A stretch of DNA of 64,000 nucleotides from Aedes albopictus (GCF_035046485.1 NC_085137.1:19001346-19065345), one strand, 5' to 3'. Positions 35,115 through 47,569 are shown, counted from the first letter of the stretch. The notes: generated from the letters alone by a model not told the origin. Numbers and translations are program-made.

Positions 35115-35116
35115 TA

Positions 35117-36190
35117 TAAAAATGTCATGACATTTTTCTCATTAATGTTAATGTTATGTTAGGATGAAGGAGACGGGCCATAAATTGGATCTAAGGCTTC
35201 TGTATACGAATCAAGAGCGGTAGCCATTTGACCATTGATATGCTAATCTAACGAAAGTTAAATTTGAGTTAGAAAAAACCTTGTTCATTTAAAGGGTTCG
35301 GGTGAGCTTGTTTTATACTATTTACACAGTATTTTGTTTAAAGCTTAACTTTTAGTACAAAATATTTAATCAAATACATCACTGATCATTTTTGAAGAAT
35401 TTTCCTCAACTTTGAACCAATATAACAAAAAGAGAAGCTAGCATACTATCCATGGGCGATCTTCATCATTTCACTGAAACGCCTCATGTAAAATTCATAA
35501 TTTTATTGTAGATTTAATTTTTATTAAAAGATATAAACAATCAATCCGTTTTTTCAATAACGTTAGTCTTCCATGACGAGGACCTACACTTTTTGTTGTC
35601 AGAAACTCCTTTCAATTTGTATACGCCTCCCAGGAGCTTCGCGAGGAACTTCTTCTAGGATTTTATACAAAGTTTTTTTTTAGAATCTATACAACCATTC
35701 TAATTATAATTTTCCCAAAACTTTCCCAAAAATCCATTCAGGAGTATCTATAGATTCTCTAGTTGGTAAAAATGTTTTCCACAAAGTCTTATATGTATTT
35801 CAATAGAAATTGTGCACCACATTTTCACGAAAATTTCATCGGAATCTTATGAAATTATTCGTCTAGAGCCCAACGAGAAAGTTTTCTCCTAAAAATGTCC
35901 CAGAGATTCCCCAACATATCCCTTTCTAGGGATTTTGCCAAAGATTTCTGTTACGATTGCTTCATGAAATAATTCAATATTTTCCTTCGTCTTGGTATAT
36001 GCTGTTAGAATACAGGGGATTTTTTTTTGTTATCGTACAAACTAGGCCGAAGGGTCTCAGATTTTCATGAAACTTTTTCCACAGGCAAGGCTCATGGATA
36101 AATGAATAAAAAAAGTAGAGAAAAATTCAGGGTCGCCTATTTTTCCGGAAAACTCAGGTGGATTTTTTTTTGTTTTCCCCTGATACTACT
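35117..36190. other. Unassigned intronic DNA, partly satellite-like
   Basis: 35,620-35,950 has loose TTCTAGG..ATTTC repeats like a decayed 12-bp satellite. No gene seen. Confidence 0.4.
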
Positions 36191-36195
36191 TACTT

Positions 36196-37024
36196 TGAAA
36201 AATCATAACTCAAGATCGAAGCATCGTAAAAACAAAGTTTTTTAGGAAATGAAAGCAAATTTTCTCAGAAATCTAAAAAAAATATGAACTGGACAAAGTT
36301 TTCCACAAAATTTTTTACAGTTGAAAAAAATCGTAAAGAAAACCCGAAAAAACTGTGCCCGAACTCGTGGGAAACTTTCAAAAAAGTATTTTTGAGAAGG
36401 ATATTTAATAAGCTTTAATTGCTGAAATTTTTGTAATGCACTTTTTTTTCGTTTTTGAGTTATGGCCAATTTTGTTTAAAAATGTCTAAATGTGCCACAT
36501 AAGCCTTTTTTTAAAGGAATACAAATTTATAGTTAAATAACTTACCAAACGATTAGTTTTATTCAAATAGTTTTTTTTTTGCTCTGAAGTGGATTTTAGA
36601 AACGAATAAATATCAGCTTTGCCACTGACAATCGATTGTTTATCAAAAAAATCGGCTGCAGAGTTTGCTATGATGCACTAATCTATTGCAGTATACTATA
36701 GTATACTAAGCCAAGAATTATACGTGTCTGGCCCCTTGGAAAAATCATAACTCAAGAACGAAGCATCGTAGAAACAAAGTTTTTTTTTAATGAAAATGAA
36801 AGCAAATTTTCTAAGGAATCAAAAAAAAAAATATGAAATGGAAAAAGTTTTCCACAAGTTATCCACCGTTGAGAAAATTCATAAAGAAAAGCCGGAAAAA
36901 GTATGTTCGAACTCGTGGAAAATTTTCATAAAAATATTTTTGAGAAGGTAATTTCATAACCTTGTATTGCTGAAATTTTTGGAATGCACTTTTTTTTCGT
37001 TCCTGAGTTATGACCAATTTATAG
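36196..37024. repeat. Two direct copies of a 280-bp repeat
   Basis: 36196-36476 and 36742-37024 share, in order, ATCATAACTCAAGA(T/A)CGAAG, AAAGCAAATTTTCT, GAACTCGTGG, ATTTTTGAGAAGG and GCACTTTTTTTTCGTT. The copies are about 546 bp apart and roughly 80-85% alike by eye. Either a tandem duplication or internal repeats of an unknown element. Confidence 0.7.
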
Positions 37025-37669
37025 GCCATATAATATAGGCTATCATGGTCATTCACATTTTACTGTATCGACAATATCTGCGTCAATACTAAGCCGATTT
37101 TGATCAAATTTTTATGGTATTAACTACACATAATATGCGATTCCTGGTTGAAAAAACAGCTATTTTTGTGCAAGCAATCAAAAGTTATACATTATTTTGT
37201 GTGTTTCACTTTTTTCGAGTATATTCTTTAGATGACCAAAAAAGGGGTCTAAGTAGTTTATGAACAGTTTTTCTGTATATTCTAAGCAATACCTCTGCAT
37301 CATCGGTTACGTTGTTACGGGAAATTAGATCCCCTCTCGAGGAAACTGCAAATAACAATGTATCTCAAAAAACATCCCATACAAACTTAAAACTTTTACA
37401 GAATCGCGGTTCTAACTAAGACACACAAAAGGGAAATTGCTGTAAAGCATAAATAGAAGTAACATGGAAAGATCTCACCAATTCTTTTGAAAATGACTTT
37501 GAACGACCTGCTGGATATTTTCAGTTAAGGGTACTCAGTGTGAATCTTTACTGCTATTTTGTTCAGTTGGCTTTTATCAGAGAATTCGCCGATAATTAGC
37601 CAATCTAACTAAATAATAGTTACTTGATACTTGATGGGCTACTACTCGTAGCAGCTCGTAGCTATGAAT

Positions 37670-40600
37670 CTACGCCGAATTGAGCATCCGTTTCCACTGC
37701 ACAATAGGTCCAGAGCCGTGTTTACGAAGACAAAAATGTTTGTGCCTAAACCTTAAGCTTTAGATACATGGTGTTTTTGAGAAAGTTTCTTCTTATTTTT
37801 CGACCTTTTTTCTCATTATTGTGAAATTAGGGTGGTCCCTCTAGTTTCGCTGATCCAAACATCTGCTTTTTAATAGTTTTATGTACGTTCACAAAATGTT
37901 CTACAAAGTTGTAAAAAAAAATATTTGGAGCAAGTTTGCCGAAGAAACCATTATTCTATCTCTTATGGTTCCTAACTAATATTTTTTTAAAAGATTCATG
38001 TTAGGGTGATCCATGAATTGCAGTTTTCCTGAAATAACTTTTAATTCGTTCGTTTTTAGTAAATACTTTGTTCCGAGCACTTTTAGAACTATCAACGACG
38101 CATATTTTTTCCAAAGAGCTCAAAGTTCTAACTCTCATAGTTAAAAAGATATTGGCATTTTTCTTCGAAAAATCACTTTTTTTTCAAAATGTCGTAGCTC
38201 AAAAAGGAGCAAATGGATTTTCAATCTCTCGGTTGCGTTGGAAAGATCGTACTCTGTTCTATTTATGGTGAAAAAACTGCAACATTTTTTGTTTAAAACT
38301 TTTTATTGAATTTTGAAAATGCGTTTTTTTTTCATGGAAAAGCAGTTGTAACTTTGAAAATCGATGAGATACAACTTTGGCGTCTTCGACAAAATTGTGA
38401 GTTTTTGTCTGCTCTAAAAGTGCCCAGAACAAAGTATTGCGAAAAAATCAACACATAAAATTATATTGAATAAAAACCGATTTTCATATGGAAAGCGGAA
38501 CAATTTCAGCAAACTCGACTAGTCTTTGTTAGATAGATCGAAGTAACCATGTCGAAAATGTTTAAATTTGCTTATAGTCCAAAATTCGTCAATGAACTCA
38601 ACTTAAAATGTGATTTTGAGCTGATTTTCATCAATTCATTTTTTAATTTCATCACTTCAATGTATGGATAGTGAAAATGTCAATCACTAGTATATGTTTA
38701 TGTTAACGTAAAAGCGTTTCAAAGTTACATGATTTATAATATCTTATCATCATTGTGCCTAAATGGTGATGACAGTATAAATAAACATTGGTTCTAGAAT
38801 TAAATGGATGACCATTTACCAAGCTACTTTGATCTATCTAACAAAGACGAGTTGAATTTGCTTTAAGTGTGTCATTTTTCATATGAAAATCTGTTTTTAC
38901 TCAATACAATTTTATGTGTTGATTTTTTTTGCAATACTTTGTTCTGGGCACTGTTATAGCAGCCAAAAACTCACAGTTTTGTCGAAGACGCCAAGTTTGT
39001 ATCTCATCGATTTTCAAAGTTACAGCTGCTTTTCCATGAAAAAAATCGCATTTTCAAAATTCAATAAAAAGCTTTAAATAAAAAAGGTACCTACAGTTTT
39101 TTCACCATAAATAGAACAGAGTACGATCTTTCCAATGCAACCGAGAGATTGAAAATCCATTCTTTTTTTTGAGATATGACTTTTTGAAAAAAAAGTGATT
39201 TTTCGAAGAAAAATGCCAATATCTTTTTACCTACGCGAGCTAGAACTTTGAGCTCTTTGGAAAAAATATGCGTCGTTGATAGTTCTAAATGTGCTCGGAA
39301 CAAAGTATTTACTAAAAACGAACGAATTAAAAGATATTTCAGGAAAACTGAAAGTGATGGATCACCCTAACATGAATCTTTAAAAAAAATATAAGTAAGG
39401 AACCATAAGAGATAGAATAATGGTTTCTTCGGCAAACTTGCTCCAAATAAGTTCTTTTACAACTTTGTAGAACATTTTGCGAACGTACATAAAACTATTA
39501 AAAAGCAGATGTTTGGATCAGCGAAACTAGAGGGACCACCCTAATTTCACAATAATGAGAAAAAAGGTCGAAAAATAAGAAGAAACTTTCCCAAAGACAC
39601 CATGTATCTAAAACTTATGGTTTAGGCACAAATATGTTTGTCTTCGTAAATACGGCTCTGGACCCATTGTGCATTGTGCACTGGTATCGGTCATGGGCCA
39701 ATCGCTTCCAGTCGCCCTGCACGTTTACAGTCTTTAGGCCTTCCTCAACTGCAAAAAGCCAACGTGTGCGCGGCATTCCACGAAGCCGACGGACCCTTTC
39801 TAGTTCTCTGCTGTATATGACAATAGCTTGTCGTTCCTCCGGCACACGTGCTACGTGCCCAGCCTACCGTAACCTGCCGTGTTTTATTCGCTTCACTATA
39901 TTCATCTGTCCTCGCAGTAGCCCTCTTAAGAGGTACGAACGGCCTGCCGGTTGATACCGGATGATGTCGATATCGTCTGTGAAGGAGCATATATATGCGA
40001 CCACGTGACAATGGCTCCAATCCTTTGCACTTCAGCTCTGCTTATCGGCTCTTCCAGTGTTATGCTAAACAATAGGTAAATTTGAGAACGCATTTTCCTG
40101 CTTCAGTCGGTCTAAGGTTACGAACGATGGCGAAATTTCATCCGCAATCCGATCTACTTGGTTTTAATCCGTCAAGCGTCGTACGAATCAGTCTAATCGG
40201 CTTTGCTGGATAACCATTTCCGATCATAATCTGCCATAGCTTGTTTCTCTTCACTGAAGCGTACACTGCCTTCAAATCAATAAACAGAAGTTGCACTTCC
40301 GAAATTTATCGAGAATCTGCCGCAGGGTGAACGTCTGATCCGTCACTGAACCGCCCTCTCAAAAAACCCTCCTGATATTCGCCGACGAAGGACCCCTCGC
40401 CCCAGCCTGTTAAGCAGAATTCCGAACAAATTTTGTACACTGAATTCCTCTGTAGTTCGCGCACTCAAGTTGACGCCCTATCTTGGAAGAAGCTTGACCA
40501 TGAGCTCGTCCATAAGACTTGTTGTTCTTCAGACTTGTAGTTGCTGTCTTGACAACGTTGAAGGTTCCACAACCTGTCTGTGGTCATCGAATTGAATCCT

Positions 40601-41145
40601 GTCTATCGTTCTTCCATTACCACCGTTCAACAATATCTCAAAGTTCTCTATCCACCTGGCAGCCACCATAATTGTCTTATCTGTCAACAAGTACCCATCA
40701 TCATAGTCATTGCACATGACGGCCGAGTCCGGGAGAAGGTTCTGGTTTTTTTCCGAACGCCATTGACGGTTTCGTTAAACTTCCGCATATCATTCTGTTC
40801 CATACTCTCTTATGTGTGAGTGCGGCGAATTCGTTGTTTAGCTACTCTTGCTTCCCTTTATCGCTCCCTGTTCTGCCGGGTCCCCGACATCAGCATCCAG
40901 CTTCTGGGTACATTTTTCTCATCCGGTAACCTCTGCCATTTCTCATCGGATCACCCGTCAGGTCGTCTTTGAACAATGCCTGTCATCTCCCGCGCTTTCC
41001 CATAGAGAGTTGAGATTATCACTCTCGTTGATCTCACTTATCCGCTTGTCAGTGATAGTCTGCTACAGTATCGTCTGCTGAAAAACACTGGATGTTGAAA
41101 CGCATCTCGATCGCTGATTCTTAGAGTGCGACACTGTTGATAACT
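37670..41145 (-). mobile_element. Second RTE LINE copy, 5'-truncated, split by foldback element
   Basis: The minus strand gives RT-derived sequence (about 40,070-40,500, frame lost), then IVKRIKHGRLRWAGHVARVPEE-type sequence and RRLRGMPRTRWLFAVEEGLKT (39,700-39,900). This is the RTE tail. The frame reads ...HDRYQ up to the insertion and resumes WKRMLNSA with a TAG at 37670-37672. So the foldback at 37700-39678 split the last few codons. Much of the RT is deleted or shifted. Confidence 0.8.
37700..39678. mobile_element. Transib-like foldback element, 1,979 bp
   Basis: Flanked by CACTG on both sides (37695-37699 and 39679-39683), a 5-bp target duplication confirmed by the interrupted LINE frame. 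Ends read CACAATAGGTCC and, reversed, CACAATGCACAATGGGTCC. The CACAATG heptamer and 5-bp target are features of the Transib superfamily. Arms of about 850 bp are inverted copies (about 90% alike by eye), leaving a loop of about 250 bp. No transposase frame remains. Confidence 0.82.
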
Positions 41146-41455
41146 GAGCTCGAATATTCTTAATTTTTTCTACTATTTTTGTTAAGAAATTCTTGAATAA
41201 ATTTTTCCACAAATTCTTCTAAAATACATGGCGAAAAGTATTATAAAAATGACTATAAATTTCATTTTTTTTTAAAGAATGTTGTTCGAAATTCTTGCAA
41301 ATATTCTTCGGAGAATCATGTCGTGACCTGAAATTCTCTTAGAGATTTCAACAAATTCCTCAACATGTCCGCTAGGAATTACCTTTCAGATCTACTGTCC
41401 TTAAAGCCTAATTTTGAAATTCATGTTTTTTTTTTCAAGAAAACATGTGGCTGTC
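41146..41455. other. Unassigned DNA, partly satellite-like
   Basis: Loose TTCTTGAATAAATTTTTCC..repeats resembling decayed 12-bp satellite; no gene. Confidence 0.35.
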
Positions 41456-41461
41456 TAGTTA

Positions 41462-41664
41462 CTTCTTCTTCTTCTTTGTGGCATTACGTCCCCACTGGGA
41501 CTTGGCCTGCCTCGCTTCAACTTAGTGTTCTTTGAGCACTTCCACAGTTATTAATTGAAGGGCTTTCTTTGCCTGCCATTGCATGAATTTGATTCATGAC
41601 AATGATACACTATGCCCAGGGAGTCGAGAAAATTTTCCCGACCGGAACGGGAATCGAACCCGTC
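41462..41664 (-). mobile_element. SINE with Feilai-like body
   Basis: On the minus strand: a box-B-like GGGTTCGATTCCCG (about 41,648-41,661), then CTCGACTCCCTGGGCATAGT, GGCAGGCAAAGAAAGCCC and CAGTGGGGACGTAATGCC, ending in an AAG-repeat tail. This body resembles the Feilai family of Aedes. The box A half is missing, so it is 5'-truncated. Confidence 0.7.
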
Positions 41665-42040
41665 TAGTTACTACCGGCTCTGATTCGTATGCAGAGGGTC
41701 CTGAATTCAATCCCTGGCCCGTCCCTCCTACATTGTGTCTTTCTATATATTTTCTCCTTCCTCTCTATAACTCATGTACATTCACATGTCCGTAGCCATC
41801 GCTAGAGTAGAAAGGGGTTGAAAAAGTCGTTTCCCTTCGTTCCAAATTTCACAGCACAGCACACCTGACGCGGCAGGCGCCATTGTCGCCTAAAATATAA
41901 GATCAGCAACACTCACACACTGAAGATGCCTGCTCAGTCCCGAGCAGATATCTCATTGGTTCCTTGTGTGAGTGTAGCTGGTTTGGCGATACTCAAGTAA
42001 CATCCGCATCCACGGGCGGTCAATCAAGCTTAAGCCCAAC
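41665..42040 (+). repeat. SINE-like repeat family B, copy 1
   Basis: Shares ATTCGTATGCAGAGG..TTCAATCCC, a GACGC(G/A)GCA(G/A)GCGCCATT block and TTCCTTGTGTGAGTGTA with the copy at 55,355-56,310. The first part is box-B-like, suggesting a tRNA-related origin. Confidence 0.6.
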
Positions 42041-43613
42041 AAGTGGCTGTCCTCAAATTTCCAGATTGTACTGCAGAGTAGATAGTTTTTGATAGGATGA
42101 TAAAATGTGATCTTAACAAAAAAAAAAACAACTTGAAGGAATCCTGTCATTGCCTTTCGCTGCCCAATTTCTGAAGGAGTTTAAGATCGAATTATGTAAT
42201 TATGTCGAACATTTCCGTTTCAATAAACTGTCATTCATTAGTAACATCTTTAAACATGTTCTAAGCATTTGATTTGATTGATGGATAAAGCAAATTATTT
42301 GCATTTATCAATAGATTCTGCCCACGGTTCACTTATTCTACATTTCTTACAATTTGACCCGAATTGTTCAAGTTGTCCATGCCAATCAAACTCCTGCATC
42401 ATTTACCTCTCATCCTTAACAAAAGTCTCTTGAGCAAAACGGTCCCCCAATCGTTAATCATCCCCACCAACAATAGCCCGTCGTCGTACCGTTGCGTTAA
42501 CTGCCACAATTGTTGATTTTCTTCGCTCCAGTCGGTCGTGAAATCTCCACTCTCTGGAAGTGGATTATGAATGCAAACTGGATCAAATTACCAGATTTTA
42601 TGCCTCCCGGTCGTCGCTGCTAGTTGCCACACCACACCTCAATGCCACTACTGATTACTGCCATGCCATGCCAGCGAGGTGGATCCTTGTCCCGTTTCCG
42701 CTAAATTGAACCTTTTAAATATTTTACAGAAATCAATTTCAATTATGGCACCCCTCACTCATCGCGCTCGCGCGCCGTTTTATGTGATTACGACCATCAT
42801 CCATCGTCGTCGTCCTCTGCTCTGGTGAGATGTGGAATGGAGGGTGATGGATTGCAGAGGCGGCAGCGTTGTCTGTTTGTGTCTGGTTTGCTGCGGCAGG
42901 AACTCATCCTCAATCATCTGCTGGCACGTCGTCGATTCCATCCATAAGCAGGGGCTGAACAATGCAATTGATGGTTGGTGGGTATATGCGAACGGATAGG
43001 CAAAACGGTTTGGCGTTTGAAAGTCAACACTTCGACATGATGTTATCTGGGCTCTTACCCGGCATTTGTTCCGGTTGGACGACAACCGGAGCAGTAGCAT
43101 TGGAAATTGGGATGGGTACCACCATGTTACAGAATGGCCTCAAGGGGGTGCCGTTTTGGTCGTGGTGTTTGTTACTGTCGGTATGACATGAGCGGAGATA
43201 AATTGAATTAATTTTCTGCACCTTCCAATCTGAAATGGACCGATTCGAGGAACGTCAATTCCCTGGACGGTACTGATAGGGAAGTTGTTGATTTTTGCAT
43301 TAACCTATGCAACTGTGTTTAGTCTGAATAACAAAATACCTATTAAATACTGGACTGAATATTACCAAATAAAAACGATAAATAAAAAAAAAATCTAGTA
43401 AAAAAACATGTTGGGATTTCTGAAGAATTATGTGAAGACAGTAATAAGCCCTGTTGGTCCTCCAGCACTAACGCATATTACCCTGTTGTTAGATTATGCG
43501 ACAGTGACTAAACGCATTCAGGACTCCTGAATCAGGAGACATGATAAATCAAGCTATTACACACAAATTTCTATTATGCTGTAAAAAGTATATGAAACCA
43601 ATTCAGTAATTCA
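42041..43613 (-). other. mthl1 intron 1, part nearest exon 1
   Basis: Looks mostly single-copy, with short GC-rich patches (42,760-42,850 and 42,960-43,180). No additional exon with splice sites was recognised. Regulatory sequence could sit here, but none is shown. Confidence 0.5.
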
Positions 43614-43619
43614 ACTTAC

Positions 43620-44402
43620 CGTATTCTCGACCGGCACCGAAATCGGCTGCACATGCTCCCTGCAGGTAAAAACGTACACCGCCTTCCCGTCCAGTGCCTG
43701 CTCCAAGCAGTACTCATTCGAGGCCAAAATCTTGCCCGAATCGATCGTCACCGAACCGGTGTCCTCCCGCAGATTTTCCGGCTTAAAATTTCCCGCTATC
43801 ACGTGCTCCTTACAGGCCGGAAACCCAAAACTCAAATCCACGTGGGCAGACGTGACAATTTTGGCGCCATAACTCACGTGCGACTGATCCAACTTGGCGC
43901 AGGTCTGATTGAGCCGGTCATAGGCCAAATTCGGACCGCAGCACCGCCACACCGAACTGGTCTTCTCCGGCGCTTGCAACGAGTCCATTCCGTTATCCCG
44001 GGCGCACACCAAAGCCACCTTCTCGTCCACACAGTACTCCGGCGACGACACGAGCGTGTGCTTCTGGCTCAAGAACAGCGACCCATTGCCCATCAGCAGG
44101 ATCTGATCCGTGGTGTACGCGGTCACTTTGCAACCCTCGGGCCGCTTGTTCTCCAGAAACTTCATGTGAACCGGAGCGTTACCAACGTCGGTGTAGATTT
44201 GGTTCTTCGCCGGGAGGAACACCTTGGGGACCCATTTGGCAATACCTCCTGCCACGCACAGTTGCTGCGTATCGTCGTAGTACTCTCCGACCCGGCAGCA
44301 CTTGTTAATGTAGACCGGTTGCCGTTGAGCGGCTTCCACTGGCGGTGAAAGACACAGCAGCACAGTCGCCGTCGCCAAACCAACCGCAAGTAGGGCATGC
44401 AT
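43620..44402 (-). CDS. mthl1: Methuselah-like GPCR, coding exon 1 (signal peptide, ectodomain)
   Basis: 261 codons. The chosen ATG (44400-44402) begins MHALLAVGLATATVLLCLSP, a clear signal peptide with likely cleavage after the VEA region near residue 24. An in-frame ATG 16 codons upstream (44450) would add a basic leader and is less likely. The ectodomain is Cys-rich, with two CC pairs (KCCRVGEYY near residue 35 and RCCGPN further on) and other Cys that probably pair. Glycosylation sites NGS and NQT are visible. The exon ends on a complete codon at the donor GTAAGT (43614-43619, minus), phase 0, matching exon 2 about 10 kb away. Mth-like receptors are seven-TM receptors of the plasma membrane; ligand and role of this one cannot be read from sequence. 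The exon is much more GC-rich than its intron. Confidence 0.88.
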
Positions 44403-44580
44403 TTTTGGCGATGCAGACGACTTCGACAAGTGCAATCTTTTCTCTTTCATCTCTCGGTGCGAGCGAGTGTCTGACTTTCTCGAACTTGACCGCGTTCCTA
44501 GCAGACAGAAGAAGGTGTCTTTCTTGTTTCGATGGCTTCTTTCTCTCACGATTCGGTTTTTTCTTTGTGTTGCCCTTCTC
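44403..44580 (-). other. mthl1: Probable 5' UTR of mthl1-like gene
   Basis: The reading frame stays open upstream of the start codon but encodes basic, Ser-rich, non-conserved residues, as expected for a leader. The upper limit is set from a TATA-like box near 44,605 and is a guess. Confidence 0.45.
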
Positions 44581-44600
44581 TGCGAATAGGAATATACCGA

Positions 44601-44610
44601 TTTATATAAA
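44601..44610 (-). promoter_or_regulatory. Candidate TATA box
   Basis: TTTATATAAA (a palindrome) lies about 200 bp upstream of the ATG. A start site 25-30 bp downstream, near 44,575, would give a short leader. No strong initiator is visible. An upstream non-coding exon elsewhere is equally possible. Confidence 0.35.
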
Positions 44611-45825
44611 GTCGTTTGGCATAAATGGCAGTTGGTATAATGTCGTTTGGATGAACGGTTGTGTAGCACAATGATTTAAACTTCGGCTTTCGGCAACATC
44701 AAACTTCTGAACTGAATTGAAGAAATGTCTGAAGGGACTCCTAGATGAATCTATGAAAGAATTTCTAAAGGAATCCTACTAGAAGAAGAATCCTTGACGG
44801 AATCCCTGGAGGTATTCCTGAGCGAACTCTAGAGAGAATCTCTGAAGCAGATCCTGAGGGTGTCTCTGAAAAAATCTGGAGGATTCACTGAAGGAACTCC
44901 TAGAAAAATCACAAAAGAAATTTCAAGTAGAATTGCTGGGATAACTTCAAGAGGAATCCCCAAAGAAATTCCAAGAAGAATTCCTGCAGAAATCCACGAA
45001 AGAGTTCCTGGACAAATCTTAAAGGAATTTGAGTGGCAATCCCTGAGGGAGCTCCTGAAGAAATTTCTTCAACAATTCCAGGAAAAATCTTTCAAAAAAA
45101 TCTAGGAAAAATCCCTGAGAAAGTTCTTGTCTCCGCAAAATTCCGGAAAGTATTCTTGCACAACACTGAAGGAGTATCTGAACGATTCCCTGAAGGATTT
45201 TTTTAAGGAATCCTCCAAGGAATTCCTGGAAATATCCCGCAACGAATTCTAGCAGAAATCCCTAAAAGAATTCTTGGACATATCCCTGAAGAAGTTCCTT
45301 AAGAAATCCCTCAAGGAATTCCATAAAAAATCCTTCATGGAGCTCCAAGAGAAATTGCTCAAAGAATTCCAGGGTAAATCTCTGAAGGAATTCCTAAGAA
45401 AAAACCTGGAGGAAACCAAGATGAACTTCCTTACGGAATATTTAAAAATCTTCTACACGAATCCTTGAATGAACTCCAGGAAAAATCCCTGTCGGAACAT
45501 CTAGAGGAATGTCTGAAGAGATTTCTGAATGAATCCCTGGAAAATATCCTCAATAAACTCCTGATAGAATTTCTGGAGGAATTCTTAATCAATTTTCCGG
45601 AGAATTTATGAACTCCAGGAGAAACACCTGATAAAGTTTTTTTTAAGAAATCCATGAAGAAATTAGCAGATTTTCTTGATTCCTGAAAAATCCTGGATAA
45701 ACCTAGGAAGAAGTTCGTGGAAAACGCACTGAAGGAGTTCGTAGAGAAATCCCTGAAGGAGTTCCTGGAGAAATTCCTAAAGGAATTTCTTGAGAAACCC
45801 ATCAAGAAATGCCAGAGAAAATCCA

Positions 45826-45958
45826 CGCAACATTTTGATGACCAATTAGCCTTGTAAAGGTTTTCAGAACCGCCATAAAACCTTATACCGTTTATTTTTG
45901 TTTTATGATGATTCTAAGAATCTCTCCTAGTCTATTAGACTATAAAATGTTACTTAGC
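45826..45958. mobile_element. Foldback MITE in satellite, copy 1
   Basis: About 133 bp with inverted arms: AACATTTTGATG... and ...AAAATGTTACTT. Inner arms AGAACCGCCATAAAAC and GTTTTATGATGATTCT. The flanks are the same satellite variants as at copies 2 and 3. Confidence 0.7.
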
Positions 45959-47569
45959 AATCCTTCAAGCAGCTCCAAAAGAAATTACTTCAAGTTTTCC
46001 AAGAGAATTCTTGAAAAAAAAAATCTTGGAGGAATTTTTGAAGAAAGTTCTAGAGATATCATCGAAAAATCTCTTCTCTGGGTAAAATTCCTGAATGAGC
46101 ATCTGGAGAAATCGTGAAAGAATTCAAGTAGAAATCTCCGAGGAAGTTCCTGAAGAATTCTCTCCAACAATTCTAGGAGAAATATTGCGAAGAATTCCAG
46201 GAAAAATCCCTGAAGTGGAATTTCAGAAAGATTTCCGGCGCAAAATACTGAAGGAGTTTCTGGAGGAATCCCTAAAGGAGTTTACGAAGGAATCCTCCAA
46301 GGAATTCCAGGAAATATTTCACAATGAATTCTAGGAGTAATCCCTAAAGGAATTCTTGGAGAAATCCAATGAAGAAATCCTTCATGGAACTCCAAGTGAA
46401 ATTCCTCAAAGAATTCCAGGGTAAATCACTACAGGAATTCCTGGAGAAATCCCCGGAGTAAACCAAGATGAATTTCCTGGATAAATACCTTGAGGAATTC
46501 CTGGAGGGATCTTTAAAAGCTCTCCTACAAGAATCCTTGAATGAACTCCAGGAGAAATCCCTAATGGAAGTTCTAGAGAAATGTCTAAGGGAGTTCCTGA
46601 ATGAATCGCTGAATAAATTGCTGAACGAATCCCTTCGGAGAATGATTCGGGGAATTCCTGAACAATTTCCTCAATAAACTCCTGATGGAATTCTTGGAGG
46701 AATTCTCAATTATTTTTCTGGAGGAATTCATGGATGAACTCCAGGAGAAACACCTGATGAAGCTTTTAAAGAAATCTACGGAGGAACTCGCGACTGAACC
46801 CTTGAAGAAACCCCGGAAAAACTTGCTGTATGAATCTCCGAAGAAAATACTTCCTTAATTTCTGAAAAATCCGGGAAAAATTTTTGAAGATATTCTTGGA
46901 GAAATTCCAGAAGAGGTTCGTAGAGGAACTCCTGTAGAAGTTCCTGGAGAAATCCCTGAAGGAGTTCCTTGAAAAATCTCTTAAAGAATTCCAGAAGAAA
47001 TCCTTCATGGAGCTCTAAGAGAAATCCTTCAAATAATTACAGGGTAAATCCCTGAAGGAATTCCTGGAAAAAAAAAATAAGTTGAACTTCCTGGATGAAT
47101 ACCTTAAGGAATTTCTGGATGAATCTCCAAAAGATCTACTATAAGGATCCTTGAATGAACTCCAAGAGAACTTTTAGAAGAATGTCTGAAAGAATTTCTA
47201 AATGAATCCCTGAAAAAATTGCTGCAGGAATTGCTCAAAAAATACCTCGAGGAATTTTTGAAAAAATTTTTAAACTCCTGATGGCGTTCCTGGAGGAATT
47301 CACAATTATTTTTTTGGGGGATTTTGTGAATGAACTCCAGGAGAAACACCTGATGAAGCTTTTAAAGAATTCCATGAAGGAACTCGCAAACGAACTCCTG
47401 AATAAACCCCGGAAAAACTTGCTGTATGAAACTCTGAAGAAATTCCTTTCCTCATTCCTGAAAAATCCTGCAGGATTTTTTAAAGAAATTCCTGGAGAAA
47501 TCCCTGACGGAGTTCGTAGAGAGATCCCTGGAGTTTCTTGAATAATCCCTCAAGAAATTCAAGAGGAAA

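Larger units (their letters stand above)
33608..43619 (-). other. mthl1: mthl1 intron 1 (10 kb, phase 0)
   Basis: Bounded by GTAAGT (43614-43619) and a pyrimidine tract plus CAG (33608-33609) on the minus strand. It is filled by a SINE, a mariner-type MITE, direct repeats, a Transib-type foldback inside an RTE LINE, and two more SINEs. Size and repeat load are normal for large mosquito introns. Confidence 0.85.

Noticed and set aside
43024..43221. Additional mthl1 exon in intron 1
   Set aside because: The open frames lack flanking splice sites in the right phase, and exon 1 to exon 2 already join cleanly.
43653..44348. 231-codon open frame on plus
   Set aside because: Antisense of the mthl1-like exon 1, which has signal peptide, Cys pattern and splice sites on minus.
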